Shown: piece after piece, positions 11,315 to 21,076 of the stretch
Position numbering within the stretch: the stretch's first letter is position 1
Layout of the letters: each line of letters opens with the position of its first letter
NCBI GenBank assembly: GCA_027382625.1
Contig: JAJKFJ010023760.1
Span: 1-44,872, forward strand
DNA length: 44,872 bases
Reading direction: 5' to 3'
Origin: Tetmemena sp. SeJ-2015
Taxonomy: Eukaryota; Ciliophora; Spirotrichea; Sporadotrichida; Oxytrichidae
The notes under the pieces: generated by a model
Seen by the model: only the letters and a program-made list of their open reading frames with translations
Databases searched by the model: none
Told to the model about the DNA's origin: nothing
Translations under genes and position numbers: made by a program

Positions 11315-11684
11315 ATGAAAATTAAATTTTTATATATAGAAACGTTTGAAGTATCTCATACTAAAATAGCCTAATCTAAGGAAGATATTTAAACTAAGTA
11401 TGACGCCAACTTATTAAATATAGCAATTGCTTTAAAGAAGCTATCTAGACAATAAATTCAGAAGAAGTCAAGCTAAAATTTAAACTCCAAATATCGCACA
11501 TAGGTTTATCAGTTCCTTTAGTAAGTAAAAATTAAATTAATTAAAAGTATAAAAAAAAATATATTTTAAATAATAATAATAACAACGCAGATTAGACAAT
11601 CGGATGTCTTGCGTGTTATATGTTAAACTTAGGGAAGCCATAAGGCTACTCACGTGTAATAAGAAAAACTAATTAATCATTTGA
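11315..11684 (+). CDS. Unknown protein, 99 aa, two exons
   Basis: Exon 11315-11520, a 70-nt intron (GTAAGTAAAA...ACGCAG), exon 11591-11684. Joined length is 300 bp, exactly 100 codons, ATG to TGA with no internal TGA. Exon 1 is a Gln/Lys-rich helix (KIAQSKEDIQTKYDANLLNI, ALKKLSRQQIQKKSS). Exon 2 is LDNRMSCVLYVKLREAIRLL followed by TCNKKNQLII. Its TGA (11682-11684) is one base from the stop of the opposite gene, so both transcripts must overlap or end at the stop. Function unknown. Confidence 0.7.
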
Positions 11685-11685
11685 G

Positions 11686-12243
11686 TCACTTTCTGTAGTT
11701 CTTTCTTTATTTGCCACCTCTCTTAAGGGAGTTTCTTCTGTGGCTCTTTTGTCTCCTGTTTTGTCCTGGTCTCCTCGTTCCTTGGTTTCTTTGTGTACTT
11801 TTTGATTTAGTGGAGACTAAAACGTCTCCACCTTTATTCTCACCAATCTTGTTCAGGAACTAAGTGGACTGGATTCTGGTTCTGAACTTGAGGTAACCGG
11901 CTTAGGCATTAGCTGTAAAGGTCTTACTCAGTTCTTTGTTGATCAGTTGTAGTATTCTGAATCCGTATAAATCGGCTATCCTCATTGAGGCTTCTATTGT
12001 CATGGACTAGTCATTCATTTTGAGGAACCTTCCTTTGAAGGCATTCTAGTCCCAAATGATGACTGTGTTCTTAGCCTTATTACAGATTTTAATGAGTTAA
12101 ATGTTGTTGATTAGCTAATTATATTGTGTGGCAGAGTCATAGGATTTTGAGTTTCAACTTCAATTGTTAATTATTATTATAGGATGAATATGAATGCCTT
12201 ATCGCTAGTTGTATAATTTGAAATTAATTCTTCAGCTAATCAT
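11686..12243 (-). CDS. Unknown protein, 185 aa, with highly basic C-terminus
   Basis: ATG at 12243 to TGA at 11686-11688 is exactly 186 codons, with three internal TGAs read as Trp in the N-terminal part. The core reads TVIIWDQNAFKGRFLKMN, then MRIADLYGFRILQLINKELS and AQAGYLKFRTRIQSTQFLNK. The last 50 residues are Arg/Lys/Asn/Gln-rich (RNQGTRRPGQNRRQKSHRRN), suggesting nucleic-acid binding. It is divergent from the gene at 12308 with 64 bp between the ATGs, a likely shared promoter. Family not recognised. Confidence 0.7.
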
Positions 12244-12307
12244 AATTAAACAGTAATAAATTAGATAATTAAAAAATTTGCTTATAAATAATTAAAAGAG
12301 TGTGAAA

Positions 12308-12808
12308 ATGGTAATGAAAATGATGCGCTAATCTCTTGAACTCATCCGAGTTTGTAAAAGATTGAACTCGGAAAATGAATGTAAGTAAACCTTTTTTGCC
12401 AAATAATAATTTTGGAGATAATTAATGAGTTTAGCCCAATTTTATGATATTTAATGTTTTATTAATTCTAAATGCAGGTATTCGAAAACACTGTGAATAT
12501 CAAGAAAAAGCGATAGCCGCAGTCATGAAACCTATTGGTGGCAAATATAAATTAGAAGCATTGGTCATATTTTGAAAGCTTTTACAAGTAGATGATATGA
12601 CTTAATAGACTTGGTAAGTATTTTTGAAAATTTTAACTTTTTGATTAGTGCCTATTAAGAGAATGACAATGCGAAATTAAAATATCAGAAAACAATCTCT
12701 CGTATTGAAAGAGAAAAGAAATAAAACTGCGATATTATAGTGGAACTTGCGCTAGATAATTTAAAATACTAAATCGCTATAACCCCTTCATTTATTTTGT
12801 ATTTTTGA
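12308..12808 (+). CDS. Small helical protein, 122 aa, three exons
   Basis: Exons 12308-12380, 12478-12613 and 12649-12808. The introns are 97 nt (GTAAGTAAAC...ATGCAG) and 35 nt (GTAAGTATTT...GATTAG). The spliced length is 369 bp, exactly 123 codons, with one internal TGA as Trp (VIF-W-KLL). Sequence includes MMRQSLELIRVCKRLNSENE, EKAIAAVMKPIGGKYKLEAL and KLKYQKTISRIEREKKQNCD, predominantly helical and probably coiled-coil. Both splice joins fall inside codons and preserve phase, which is the main support. Unknown function. Confidence 0.75.
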
Positions 12809-12873
12809 AAACAACAACCAGCTATAACTCAATCTTATTCACCCTATATTAAATAGGTACCTCTATCTTCTTG

Positions 12874-13200
12874 TCAGATTAAGTGGTCTTCGGTTTTTCC
12901 TTTGAGGTTTGGGCCCACCAACAAACCCTCTGAGATGATCATAAGCATAGCTATTAGTTCAGCAATAGGTTCTTTAATAAGTTAGTACCATGTTTCCTAG
13001 TATACGTTTTCTAGGAGTTGGTATTTAGTAGGGAGTCTATGGCTAGGTTCAGGCTTAACTCGTTCTATTATTTTTCAAGTCTCTGTAGGAGACTTGTTAG
13101 GGTTTGTTCAGCTTTCCATCTAATCGTTTTGGTCTGACGAGAGTCTTAGGAAATCTTGGCCGATAACTTTAGCTTGAGCTTTCACTTGAGAATGATCCAT
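12874..13200 (-). CDS. Unknown protein, 108 aa
   Basis: ATG at 13200 to TGA at 12874-12876 is exactly 109 codons, with internal TGA as Trp in MES-W-TNPNKSPTET-W-KII. The sequence is MDHSQVKAQAKVIGQDFLRL, then VKPEPSHRLPTKYQLLENVY and an amphipathic helix LIKEPIAELIAMLMIISEG. Codon and residue use look genuine. It converges on the three-exon gene that stops 65 bp away. No family recognised. Confidence 0.65.
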
Positions 13201-13610
13201 ACAGATTTTGGCTTTAGTTAGATAGGGGGAACTAATGCGCGAGAATGTTACGTTTGCTTTTAATTATTTAAAAAATAAAAATTAATCTATTTATAAAATT
13301 AGCACAAACAGCGACATTTTTAGTCATTCCATTAATGAAATCAGTTCTACAATAGATATTCATATATAATTTTAGTCTTTCATTAAAAATTTCTCTTCAT
13401 AAAATAAAAATGCAGACATCAGCAGCTTATACTTTGAAGACTATTTAAGATCAGATGAATAAGACAAGGCTCTCAGATGAATAAATATTCTGAAATAATA
13501 AAGAAAGGAAACTTTGCTTTCACGGATTAATCCTACAACTTTAATTTTTTCGGAATCAGCTGGATGATTTCAGCAAAGATTCTCTCTCATTTAAAATAAT
13601 ATATATATAT
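13201..13610. other. Gene-free AT-rich stretch
   Basis: AT-rich with no frame of convincing composition. It lies between the 12.9-kb gene and the inverted copy of repeat R1. Confidence 0.45.
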
Positions 13611-14013
13611 AGTAGGAATTTAAATTAAAATCGGTGATTAATTAAAATAATAGATGGACAGTTGCAAAATGGGACTGATAAATCGCAGATTCACCCCTGA
13701 TCTGCAGCTTGTTCGATAGCTTATCAAAAATTAATATGAGTTTCTTTTTAATAATCTTCACAGCACCTCTCAGCAGCTAGATCTGAAGTGCGGATGAATT
13801 TTAATTTCGGAAATCAGCTGCTACTTAACTTGTGCCTCTTATAACTCTGTATTGAGCGCTCCCACACAAAAGTTGCAAGGATGAAAATCTCTTAGAATTT
13901 AATGCTTAATCGAATGGTCTAATAATTATTCAAAATAGACACACTTAAACTACCACTAAATTATTATATTTTAATTTAATATCTAATTTAATTCTCTTTT
14001 TTATTAATTTCTC
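13611..14013 (-). repeat. Full-length copy of dispersed repeat R1, inverted orientation
   Basis: Reads, inverted, the same as 33051-33439. It carries AGTAGGAATT, the ATCGGTGATT block, CAGATTCACCCCTGATCTGCAG, GAGCGCTCCCACA and ends in TTAATTCTCTTTTTTATTAA. On the plus strand it carries a frame (QMDSC..., PDLQLVRQ, QYEFL) that is also readable in the 33-kb copy. This hints that the repeat descends from coding DNA. Confidence 0.8.
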
Positions 14014-14338
14014 ATCTATAATGAATTATCAAATGATGAAAAGCGTTTAATAATAAATTAAAAACCGTTTCTCTAATCAAATTTCTCTCATTTATCAAAT
14101 TACTCATCCAAAATAAGATAGAATTAAAAATAGGATCTAAAAGAGCTTATAGTCTCAAGGAGAATAAATCCTATTCATAGAATAGAATATAATTTTTAGG
14201 AGCTTAAATTAAATAATTTTTAATAACTAGCACTTATTACAGTAATAATTACTAAAGCAGATTCATCCTAATGAAATTATATTCAAATACTCTGGAATCT
14301 TAATATTCTTTAGGAAATAGATACTTGGACATATACCC

Positions 14339-16239
14339 ATGAAATTGCAATAAATATTAGACTTCTTGTAGAGTAAAGTAAAATAAAAAGCCTAATTTCT
14401 ATCTACTTCTAAATTACAAGTATAGATTCTATTACATCCAATACTCTAAGTGCTGATTACAAAAAGAAGATAAAAATATTGTAACTCTTTCCACAAGCCA
14501 ATTAAGTATGCAATTCAAAGAAAATAATACAGTAAATTATATTAAGATTATGATAATAGCAAATGTCCACAAACATTTATGACAAGGAAAGTAAATTGGA
14601 AATTTATTTAAATTTGATGCACAAGAAGTATTATGAGCACTTCATTTCTTCCGTTGAAAGATAAACTTTTATAAAATCAAAGTGAAGGATGTTAATTAAA
14701 TAGCTTTACATTAACTACAGCTTCTAAAACGTATTATAGTAAGAATATGAATGCAAAATAGTGAGTTACTTTTTGTTATAAATTGTGTTTGCTTCCTTGT
14801 TCATTAATTCATAAAATATTATGCTTTAAATATAAAGTTTATTTTAATGTATACCTTAACGACAACATCCACAACTACCTCATCAACGACAACAAACTCA
14901 ACTTCTAAAACTTTGAAGTAGCACTAAGGAGGCAAACCTCTAGGACAAGAAAGTCGTGCCTCTCGATTATAATACACTTATTTTCGCAAGTAAGAATAGG
15001 AATTACAAACGTATTCTTGCATTTGAGTACTTTTGAACAACAATTAGAATAAGATCATTGTCATTCACAAGAAGAACACTCTTTGATTATAGTATTAAGA
15101 AGGAGACTACTCTCACTCTAAAATTTAAAATGTTTTAAGCAGTCACAATAGATCTCTTTCATTTTCGTTGCTCTTCCTATCTTGTCATTGAACTTGAAGG
15201 AGATAACTCCCTCATTAAATTAAAAACATAATGTCTTTAAACTATTTCTAATTTAATATAACACTTTCTCCTGTTTTCTATCTTCATTATGTTTTGCTTA
15301 CCCTCTATCGTGTATTCATTTTAATCCTACACTATATAAACTTTAATGCTTTAATATGCCTAAACGATAGTATTTTTAAAGATTGGACATTTTGTTTTTA
15401 AAAAAAGCCTTTAAAATTATATCTAAAAAGTCTCATATGAATAATTGAGCAAAATTATATCTCTATAGCAGACCATAATCGTGAAGTAAAGTTATAACCC
15501 CAATAAATATAGAAAAGTTAAAGGCAAGCTTTCACAAGAGGTCCTTTCAATTAAGAAATCTTACAGCAGATGCAAGACAACTAAATATTTCATCTCTGAT
15601 CCAAGGAAAATTGATTCTTATAATAGCCTATGAGAGTTCATGGATGATTATCTCTTTTGCATTGGTTTTTTTTAATTATAAGTTTTCTAAGTAAGCCGAT
15701 TTTAATCTCTATTATTCTTCAATCTATTTTAGCACCCTCTTCATGGAGGAATTTCTCCAAATTGGCGAGATCAGATTAGTAAAAGACCCAAAAAAGTTAA
15801 TGGAAGTTTTAAATTTTTGCACAAACTGGAAGCGATGATAGGCGGTGCTGTATATAATAAATCTAGTTTATCTTCTCCAAGAAGGATACTTCGTTATCAA
15901 GATTTTCTACTTGTGGAATCAAAAGTTGACGGCAGTAGTTCTATTATTTCTTCCCAAGTTTAGCTAAATAAGCACTTGTCCTCGAGATGAGACTCCAGCC
16001 ATAATGCTAATTTTTCATTAAAGCGATTCATATTAGAGGAGAATCTCTTAGAAATCTTTACTTAACCAGCCCTTCACATTATCTCGTCGATGTTGGAAAT
16101 GTTGATGCGTTGCTAAAGAATGGATATGCTTTGGTATGCTATCTATTGCTTCTGCGCTTTAGGTGAGTCTAAGTATGCTCTCTTGTCTATATTATAGATT
16201 TTTTTTTATGAGGGCTTCAATTCCTTCCTTGCCATATGA
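14339..16239 (+). CDS. Long unknown protein, paralogue at 42.2 kb; 5' structure uncertain
   Basis: From about 14930 to TGA 16237-16239 one frame is continuous with three internal TGAs as Trp. It contains YNTLIFASKNRNYKRILAFE, VTIDLFHFRCSSYLVIELEG, KVNGSFKFLHKLEAMIGGAV and SSPRRILRYQDFLLVESKVD. Upstream exons are probable: IPMKLQQILDFLQSKVKQK and KLYQDYDNSKCPQTFM at 14330-14615, HKKYYEHFISSVERQ near 14625, and LNDNIHNYLINDNKLNFQNF near 14855. These lie in different frames, so introns or lesions separate them. The block from NFQNFEVA to LIFASK aligns with the 42.2-kb locus. Its stop is one base from that of the gene at 16241. Family unknown. Confidence 0.6.
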
Positions 16240-16240
16240 C

Positions 16241-17095
16241 TCAGATGACCTCGGCTGATCTTAACCCAGTTTTTCCTTGTGGGAAAACTGTTCTAATCTT
16301 ATGATTTTAACATACTAACGGCTCTCTAAATATTCCGATAGAAATTATTTAGAAAAACGGGAAAGAAACTTTTACGCTTTCTTTTTTCCACCTTTACCTC
16401 CCGAGGCTTTGATATATCTGTCAAAATTGAGAATCTTGGCTAGCTTCTAGTTTTAAGTTTAAATATCTTTCATAAGAGCTAGCTTGCCATAGCTCTTCTC
16501 TCTAAACAATCTTCGAATTAATCTTAATAGCACTTCTCCTTCACTCTAATTCTATTCTTAATGCCTGTACTCTATTTGCTATTTTACCAGATACTCATCG
16601 GAACTGTGTCGATTGAACATAAGGTGCCTGCTTCTTCAAACTTTACTCTCGTAGAAAAACAATAAATCTCAGGGGCATTAGTTCTTCAACTTCGGTGATT
16701 TAATCTTTTCTAGTGTTTAATAAACCTTTATAGCAGAGATGTATCATGGCCCAACACTTGGGGGTGCTTACTCCATTCTTCTCTCAACCATTAAAATTGA
16801 GGAGTCTTTAGAATGTGATGGCTTGCTTTTTTTGGTCATACACTTCATCATCCTCAACTTGGATTATAGACTACTCTGCTAATGATTAATTTTTTTTCTA
16901 TTAAATAAGCCATCAAGAATATCAAAATATTTTTTTCTCTCTCTTTATTCTAATCAACGACAAATAAAGATTTTCATTAAAAAAATTTATCTCTTGAACG
17001 AGGGATTCAAAATCGCTCATCGCATACTCATCACTGATACTTGTAACCGAGTTATACTCCAAACTTTGTCATTCAGATCTAATGAAACTTGTCAT
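16241..17095 (-). CDS. Unknown protein, 284 aa, rich in TGA-encoded Trp
   Basis: ATG at 17095 to TGA at 16241-16243 is exactly 285 codons in one exon. About seven internal TGAs read as Trp, for example SE-W-QSL, IF-W-YS-W-W, NG-W-EKNG and LE-W-RRS. Sequence includes SDFESLVQEINFFNENLYLS, VEDDEVYDQKKQAITFQRLL, STPKCWAMIHLCYKGLLN and SYERYLNLKLEASQDSQF. A second minus-strand frame over 16360-16620 is also protein-like, with a Gly/Lys tail. I prefer the first because it runs ATG to TGA without a break and its stop abuts the convergent gene. Family unknown. Confidence 0.6.
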
Positions 17096-17318
17096 TTTAG
17101 TTTACCAGAGCTATTAGATTATCCTTTTTAAGAATCTATTTTTAGCGGAGAGTTTTTTCTATTTAGAAGGGTTTATTAATCTTATTCGTAAAACTGATTA
17201 TCCTTAAATGAGTTTGTTAATTATTTTTTAATTTATTATTAAGAATCATTTATTTAAATAATTAATATATTAAAATAGATTCCTTAAGCAGAATTTTTAT
17301 TGCACATTACCAATCACA

Positions 17319-17900
17319 ATGTAGATATCCCTAGCCAAAGTGAACGTGCAAGATGTGCAACAGAAGATAGAGAGCAAGAAGGAGAACTACGATTTCCTGT
17401 TGCAGGACTGTGGGGTGCACTTTCCTAAGATCGGATGTTGCAATATTTACTTAGTACTTAGCATCATAGATGGCTCTAAGGAGATAATCGAATATCTTCT
17501 TAATTTTGAAGTAGTAAAAGAGAAAATATACCGAGATCGCGGCTTTGCCTTAGATTGAGGGACTTACTGCGGAGGATTTCCTTGCCCACGCCAAGATTAA
17601 GACCTCGTTTCTAAGATACTTGCCTGACTAAATCGAATGGCTGCCCTTGAATAAATTGTGGATCTACGCGTACTCTTCTCCCTGGACACCGATATCGTAA
17701 ATGGTATGATCCCTCACGCAAAAATCAATTGCAGGGAGAGGCTTGATCCTCACATAGTCTTCTCGTCCACATTAAGTACGAATTCGCCGAAGCTCTCTAA
17801 CGATAAGTTAACTTCAGCGGAATAAAAATTACTCTCAAAATTTATGATAGTGAACAAGGGGAGATCGGCCACCTGATCAAGTAAGAGACAGCCTCAAGAG
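17319..17900 (+). pseudogene. Broken paralogue of the gene at 26328-27142
   Basis: Starts ATGCAGATATCC; NVQDVQQKIESKKENYDFLL aligns with NVHQIREKIGSKKELYDFLT of the 26.3-kb gene, and PQIEGLTAEDF is identical in both. Two lesions are visible. The region of the 26.3-kb first intron lacks a GT donor and changes frame. A second one-base shift follows LPLNKLWIY, after which VLFSLDTDIVNGMIPHAKIN continues in another frame, matching VMSLDKEGVQKMINDAKDAR. The C-terminal coiled coil is not found. Probably a decayed copy. Confidence 0.7.
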
Positions 17901-18273
17901 GAAGACCCAATATATAGAGGAGTTTGGATTGATGCAAGACCAGCTCGAAGAAATGACTCATCATAAGGGCTTAGTGCCACGGCAATGGCATCATAGATGA
18001 CAATGCCAATTTCCTCTCAGTTATGCAAGAATATCATATCGAGCAGATGTCTTGAAAATTTCAAATCGCAATCTTAGTATTATTGTTCCACCTTTAATTA
18101 ATTTTAAGTTAACTCTATATAATTATACCTAAGAACTTATTAAAGATTCATTTATTGTAAAGAACTGATCTAGTAGTAATCATACTTAAAAAAATGATAA
18201 ATAAGAAATGGCTGTTTTAATAGTTAATCATTTTAATTTTTAATAGAAGGGAGAGATGGAATGCAAGTCTTCA

Positions 18274-19404
18274 TCAAGACCTATACTGTAGCCTTCTCTT
18301 TTTTTAAAATTTGGTTGTTGCTGATATTTTCAGTAGTAGGAAGTGAATTCTTTTATGAAATCTTTATAGCTCAAAGTTAGTTTTTGTCTTAACTATCTCA
18401 AAAATCTCTGCTGTCAAAAGTGTATATAAGTAGCACTATTCTTTAATGCCAAAACTGACTAGTTTGTTTTGGTTGAGTTATTCGCTTACTTGTAAGAATG
18501 GGCTGAGTTACTGAATTCCTTGCATTGATCGGCACTGTCTCCCAAAAATTTCAGCTTGCTCTAAGAGGTTGTTCTCTTGCGAAGTCCACGACAATGATAC
18601 TTCTTCATAGGCGAAGACTTCTTTTCTTTTGCTTCATTTTACTTTTTTTCCTTAGAACCTCTGCCTGATCTTAATTTGTATCTATTTCTCATCGTTGATC
18701 AGACTTTATACAGCATTAAATTATGATTTGATTGTTTTCTCCTCTTTTATCTGAGCATAGAGCTTACTTTCGCTTTTGAAAGATTTGTTCTTGATTTATC
18801 TTGCCATCGTTTAACAACATTATTTATTAAGTTTCTGTACTTCCACGTTCTCATCTTGAAAAATTTGAACGTTCTCTTTGACCTGTCTAGATGGCCATTA
18901 ATTTACTTTTTGATTATCTTAGTTTGCTTAGCTCTCAGTCTTCTGAGAATGGTCCTCGCCATCATCAGCAGCCGAAGAGCGATCATTTAAGGCCTACACA
19001 TCTTTAAAAGAATAAACAGCTGACTCTTTTCCTCCTCTCAGTAAGAAGATTACATCTAGCCTCTCGTTATGCCAGGTTATTTTCTCGCTTCATAATCTTA
19101 AAAATTTATATGCTGTGATTTTTATTTATTTACTTGCGCTTTATCAGTCCATTTGGTATTGAAGAAGCCCAAATAGGAGATGTAATCTGCTGCTCATGAT
19201 CCTCTGTTCTATGACTAAGATTTACTCTAAAGATTAAATTTAATTTGTTTATAAAAGAGCTGATTGAAGACGCCTCTCTTTTACAGAAAGCCGGTCCTGC
19301 CGATTCTTTACTCACTGAATCGCTCAGACAAAATATTATAATAGGGAAGATACGATTAGTTAACCAAAGGATGTTATCCATAAATCAAAGCTAGTTCAGT
19401 TCAT
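18274..19404 (-). CDS. Coiled-coil protein, 376 aa, single exon
   Basis: ATG at 19404 to TGA at 18274-18276 is exactly 377 codons, with about six internal TGAs as Trp, mostly in the N-terminal third. After a hydrophobic N-terminal stretch it reads RLSVKERRLQSALLQTNQIQ, KITWHNERLDVIFLLRGGKE, then a Gln/Asn/Glu-rich coiled coil (VKENVQIFQDENVEVQKLNK, KLYAQIKEEKTIKSQFNAVQ) and a Phe/Lys-rich tail. An acidic-Ser segment (SSAADDGEDHSQKTES) links the parts. Likely a structural or cytoskeletal protein, but no family is identified. A tandem TGATGA marks the stop. Confidence 0.7.
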
Positions 19405-19439
19405 TTAGACAACTGAATAAATTGAGCGAATTAAAATTA

Positions 19440-19990
19440 ATAATATAATTAGTTTAGAAAAATGAAGAGTAGCAATTAGAAGAGGACAGCCACAAATCTC
19501 TCTATAAAGAACACTACAAAATCTGTGGTAAGTATTAAAACTCAAGTAAACCTACGTAATTATATACATTTTTTTCAGCTTTTATTGAATAGTTTAGCTA
19601 TGTTTATTCGCATTTAGGCATAACTAATAAAAATATAAGCAAGGATATTCATTTACAAAGTGGAGATGATTTCACAAAAGTAAAATAAAAAATGCATTTT
19701 AGCTACAAAACACAAATCTAAGAGCTGAATTGAATATAATTAGTACTAGAAGGATGTGAAAATTGCTTATAAGGTAAGTAAACTATGATTTAACTTAACT
19801 AATTAGCGAAAAGACATTCTGAATTATTCCATGAGTGATAAAATTAGATTGAATTTAAAGAATTATAATAAAGAATAGAAAAAAGTCAAAATTTATATGC
19901 GAAATATGAAATTACACTGCAAATACCTCGCAAGTGTGTATAGCTATATTAAATTTGTATTTTTAAAATATCTCTTTCTACTTATGTAAT
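19440..19990 (+). CDS. Unknown protein, four exons (5' and 3' ends uncertain)
   Basis: Three introns are evident: 19528-19578 (51 nt), 19680-19702 (23 nt) and 19774-19806 (33 nt), all GTAAG/GTAAA...AG. Exon 1 reads QLEEDSHKSLYKEHYKIC. Exon 2 reads AFIEQFSYVYSHLGITNKNI and SKDIHLQSGDDFTK in phase. Exon 3 starts LQNTNLRAELNIISTRR, and exon 4 gives DILNYSMSDKIRLNLKNYNK. One base is out of phase inside exon 3, so an indel or alternative junction exists. No ATG is in frame at the left, so an upstream exon is likely. Function unknown. Confidence 0.55.
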
Positions 19991-20029
19991 CGTATTTAGC
20001 CTATATTATAAGGAATAACCTTCCATTAA

Positions 20030-20679
20030 TCTGGATCTTCTGGCTCTTCATGAAGTCAGTACCTTAGCCCTACTTCTAGGTCAGCAGGTAATCTCCCTAC
20101 TTGCCCTTGACATTCTTCTGAGCAAATTGTTCGTCAAACATAGACTGGCATCACATCCTACTGATTTTCATAAGAGCTTGTTAGGCTAATCTCATTAAAT
20201 AGCTGTCTATCGCTTAATATTCCTTTTGAACAATTATGATTAAAAACGATTACATTATCAGAGATAAGCTAAACCTAATCAAGATAGAATTCAAGAGAAA
20301 AGTCTATATATTAATTAAAGAATATTTATTATTTCAATTAAGGAACCACTTCTTAAAAGATCAGCATCGGAATCATTTTTAATACCAATTTAGTCTAACT
20401 TTTAGTTTTATATCTACGTTCAAAGCTCTAGGTAATTTAGGATAAGGATCCACTCATTTTGAATGCTTTAGTCGCTGCTAGTTTTCTTTTCTCTAGTTGC
20501 AAATCTTTTGCATAATGTTGTTCAAAAGTATATATATATGCAAGCTTAAATTTGAAACTCTTCGGGTTGCCTGCAAAAATGAGTCTATAATGATCGGGAG
20601 GGATGTTGTTCAACAAACTTTCCTCCTCCGAGGTCAACTTGGGTTTTAAGTGGTTGATGATGTAGATGTTGTTGATCAT
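20030..20679 (-). CDS. Unknown protein, C-terminus uncertain
   Basis: From ATG at 20679 the frame reads IIYHL-like hydrophobics, then KPKLTSEEESLLNNIPPDHY, RLIFAGNPKSFKFKLAYIYT and QLEKRKLAATKAFKMSG. It continues through TAA/TAG as Gln into IFFNQYIDFSLEFYLDQ. Beyond about 20225 two frames compete. One continues as RQLFNEISLTSSYENQQDVM and GRLPADLEVGLRYWLHEEPE. The other is AIDSYLMRLAQQALMKISRM with FDEQFAQKNVKGKQGDYLL. I cannot resolve which is used. Function unknown. Confidence 0.5.
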
Positions 20680-20826
20680 GTAGTTGTTGATCAAGTTGCT
20701 CTAATAGGCATTTAAATTATGCTAGAGAATCTAAAAGAAAATAGTTTATCACAATTAGAAATATTGTGTGTCTGAGTTCTTTGTCCTGTAATATTTGCGT
20801 TTTAATTTGAGCTATCTCTTAATTTA

Positions 20827-21004
20827 AATGTGGAACTCAGCAGCTTTAGCAATAACAACTTAAAACTCTCTGACATCATTGAAAATGTGAAGGCTAAGAT
20901 TAAAGACAAGGAGGAGACTTACTCAACTAACTAACACTAGTCAGTCTTGACAAAGGTAAGAGCCTCGATACTTCTAAATTCTTTTGACAATTTCAGAGCC
21001 ATTT
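20827..21004 (+). CDS. Small coding fragment, unknown
   Basis: Reads NVELSSFSNNNLKLSDIIEN then VKAKIKDKEETYSTN, followed by a clear 41-nt intron (GTAAGA...TTTCAG, 20956-20996) after the Lys codon. Only a few codons are recognisable after it. The start is vaguely like the N-terminus of the 17.3/26.3-kb family, but too short to claim homology. It lies tail-to-tail with the MT-A70 gene ending at 21077. Confidence 0.4.
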
Positions 21005-21076
21005 GAGATAAGGTAAAAATATTGTATTTGAAAAGTAAATATTCATTTAATTAACTAGCTTTTAGCATTTAATTCT

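Noticed and set aside
16360..16980. Alternative minus-strand frame with a Gly/Lys-rich tail
   Set aside because: Protein-like, but the competing frame has an ATG at 17095, exactly 285 codons and a stop abutting the convergent gene; the alternative has no equally supported start.
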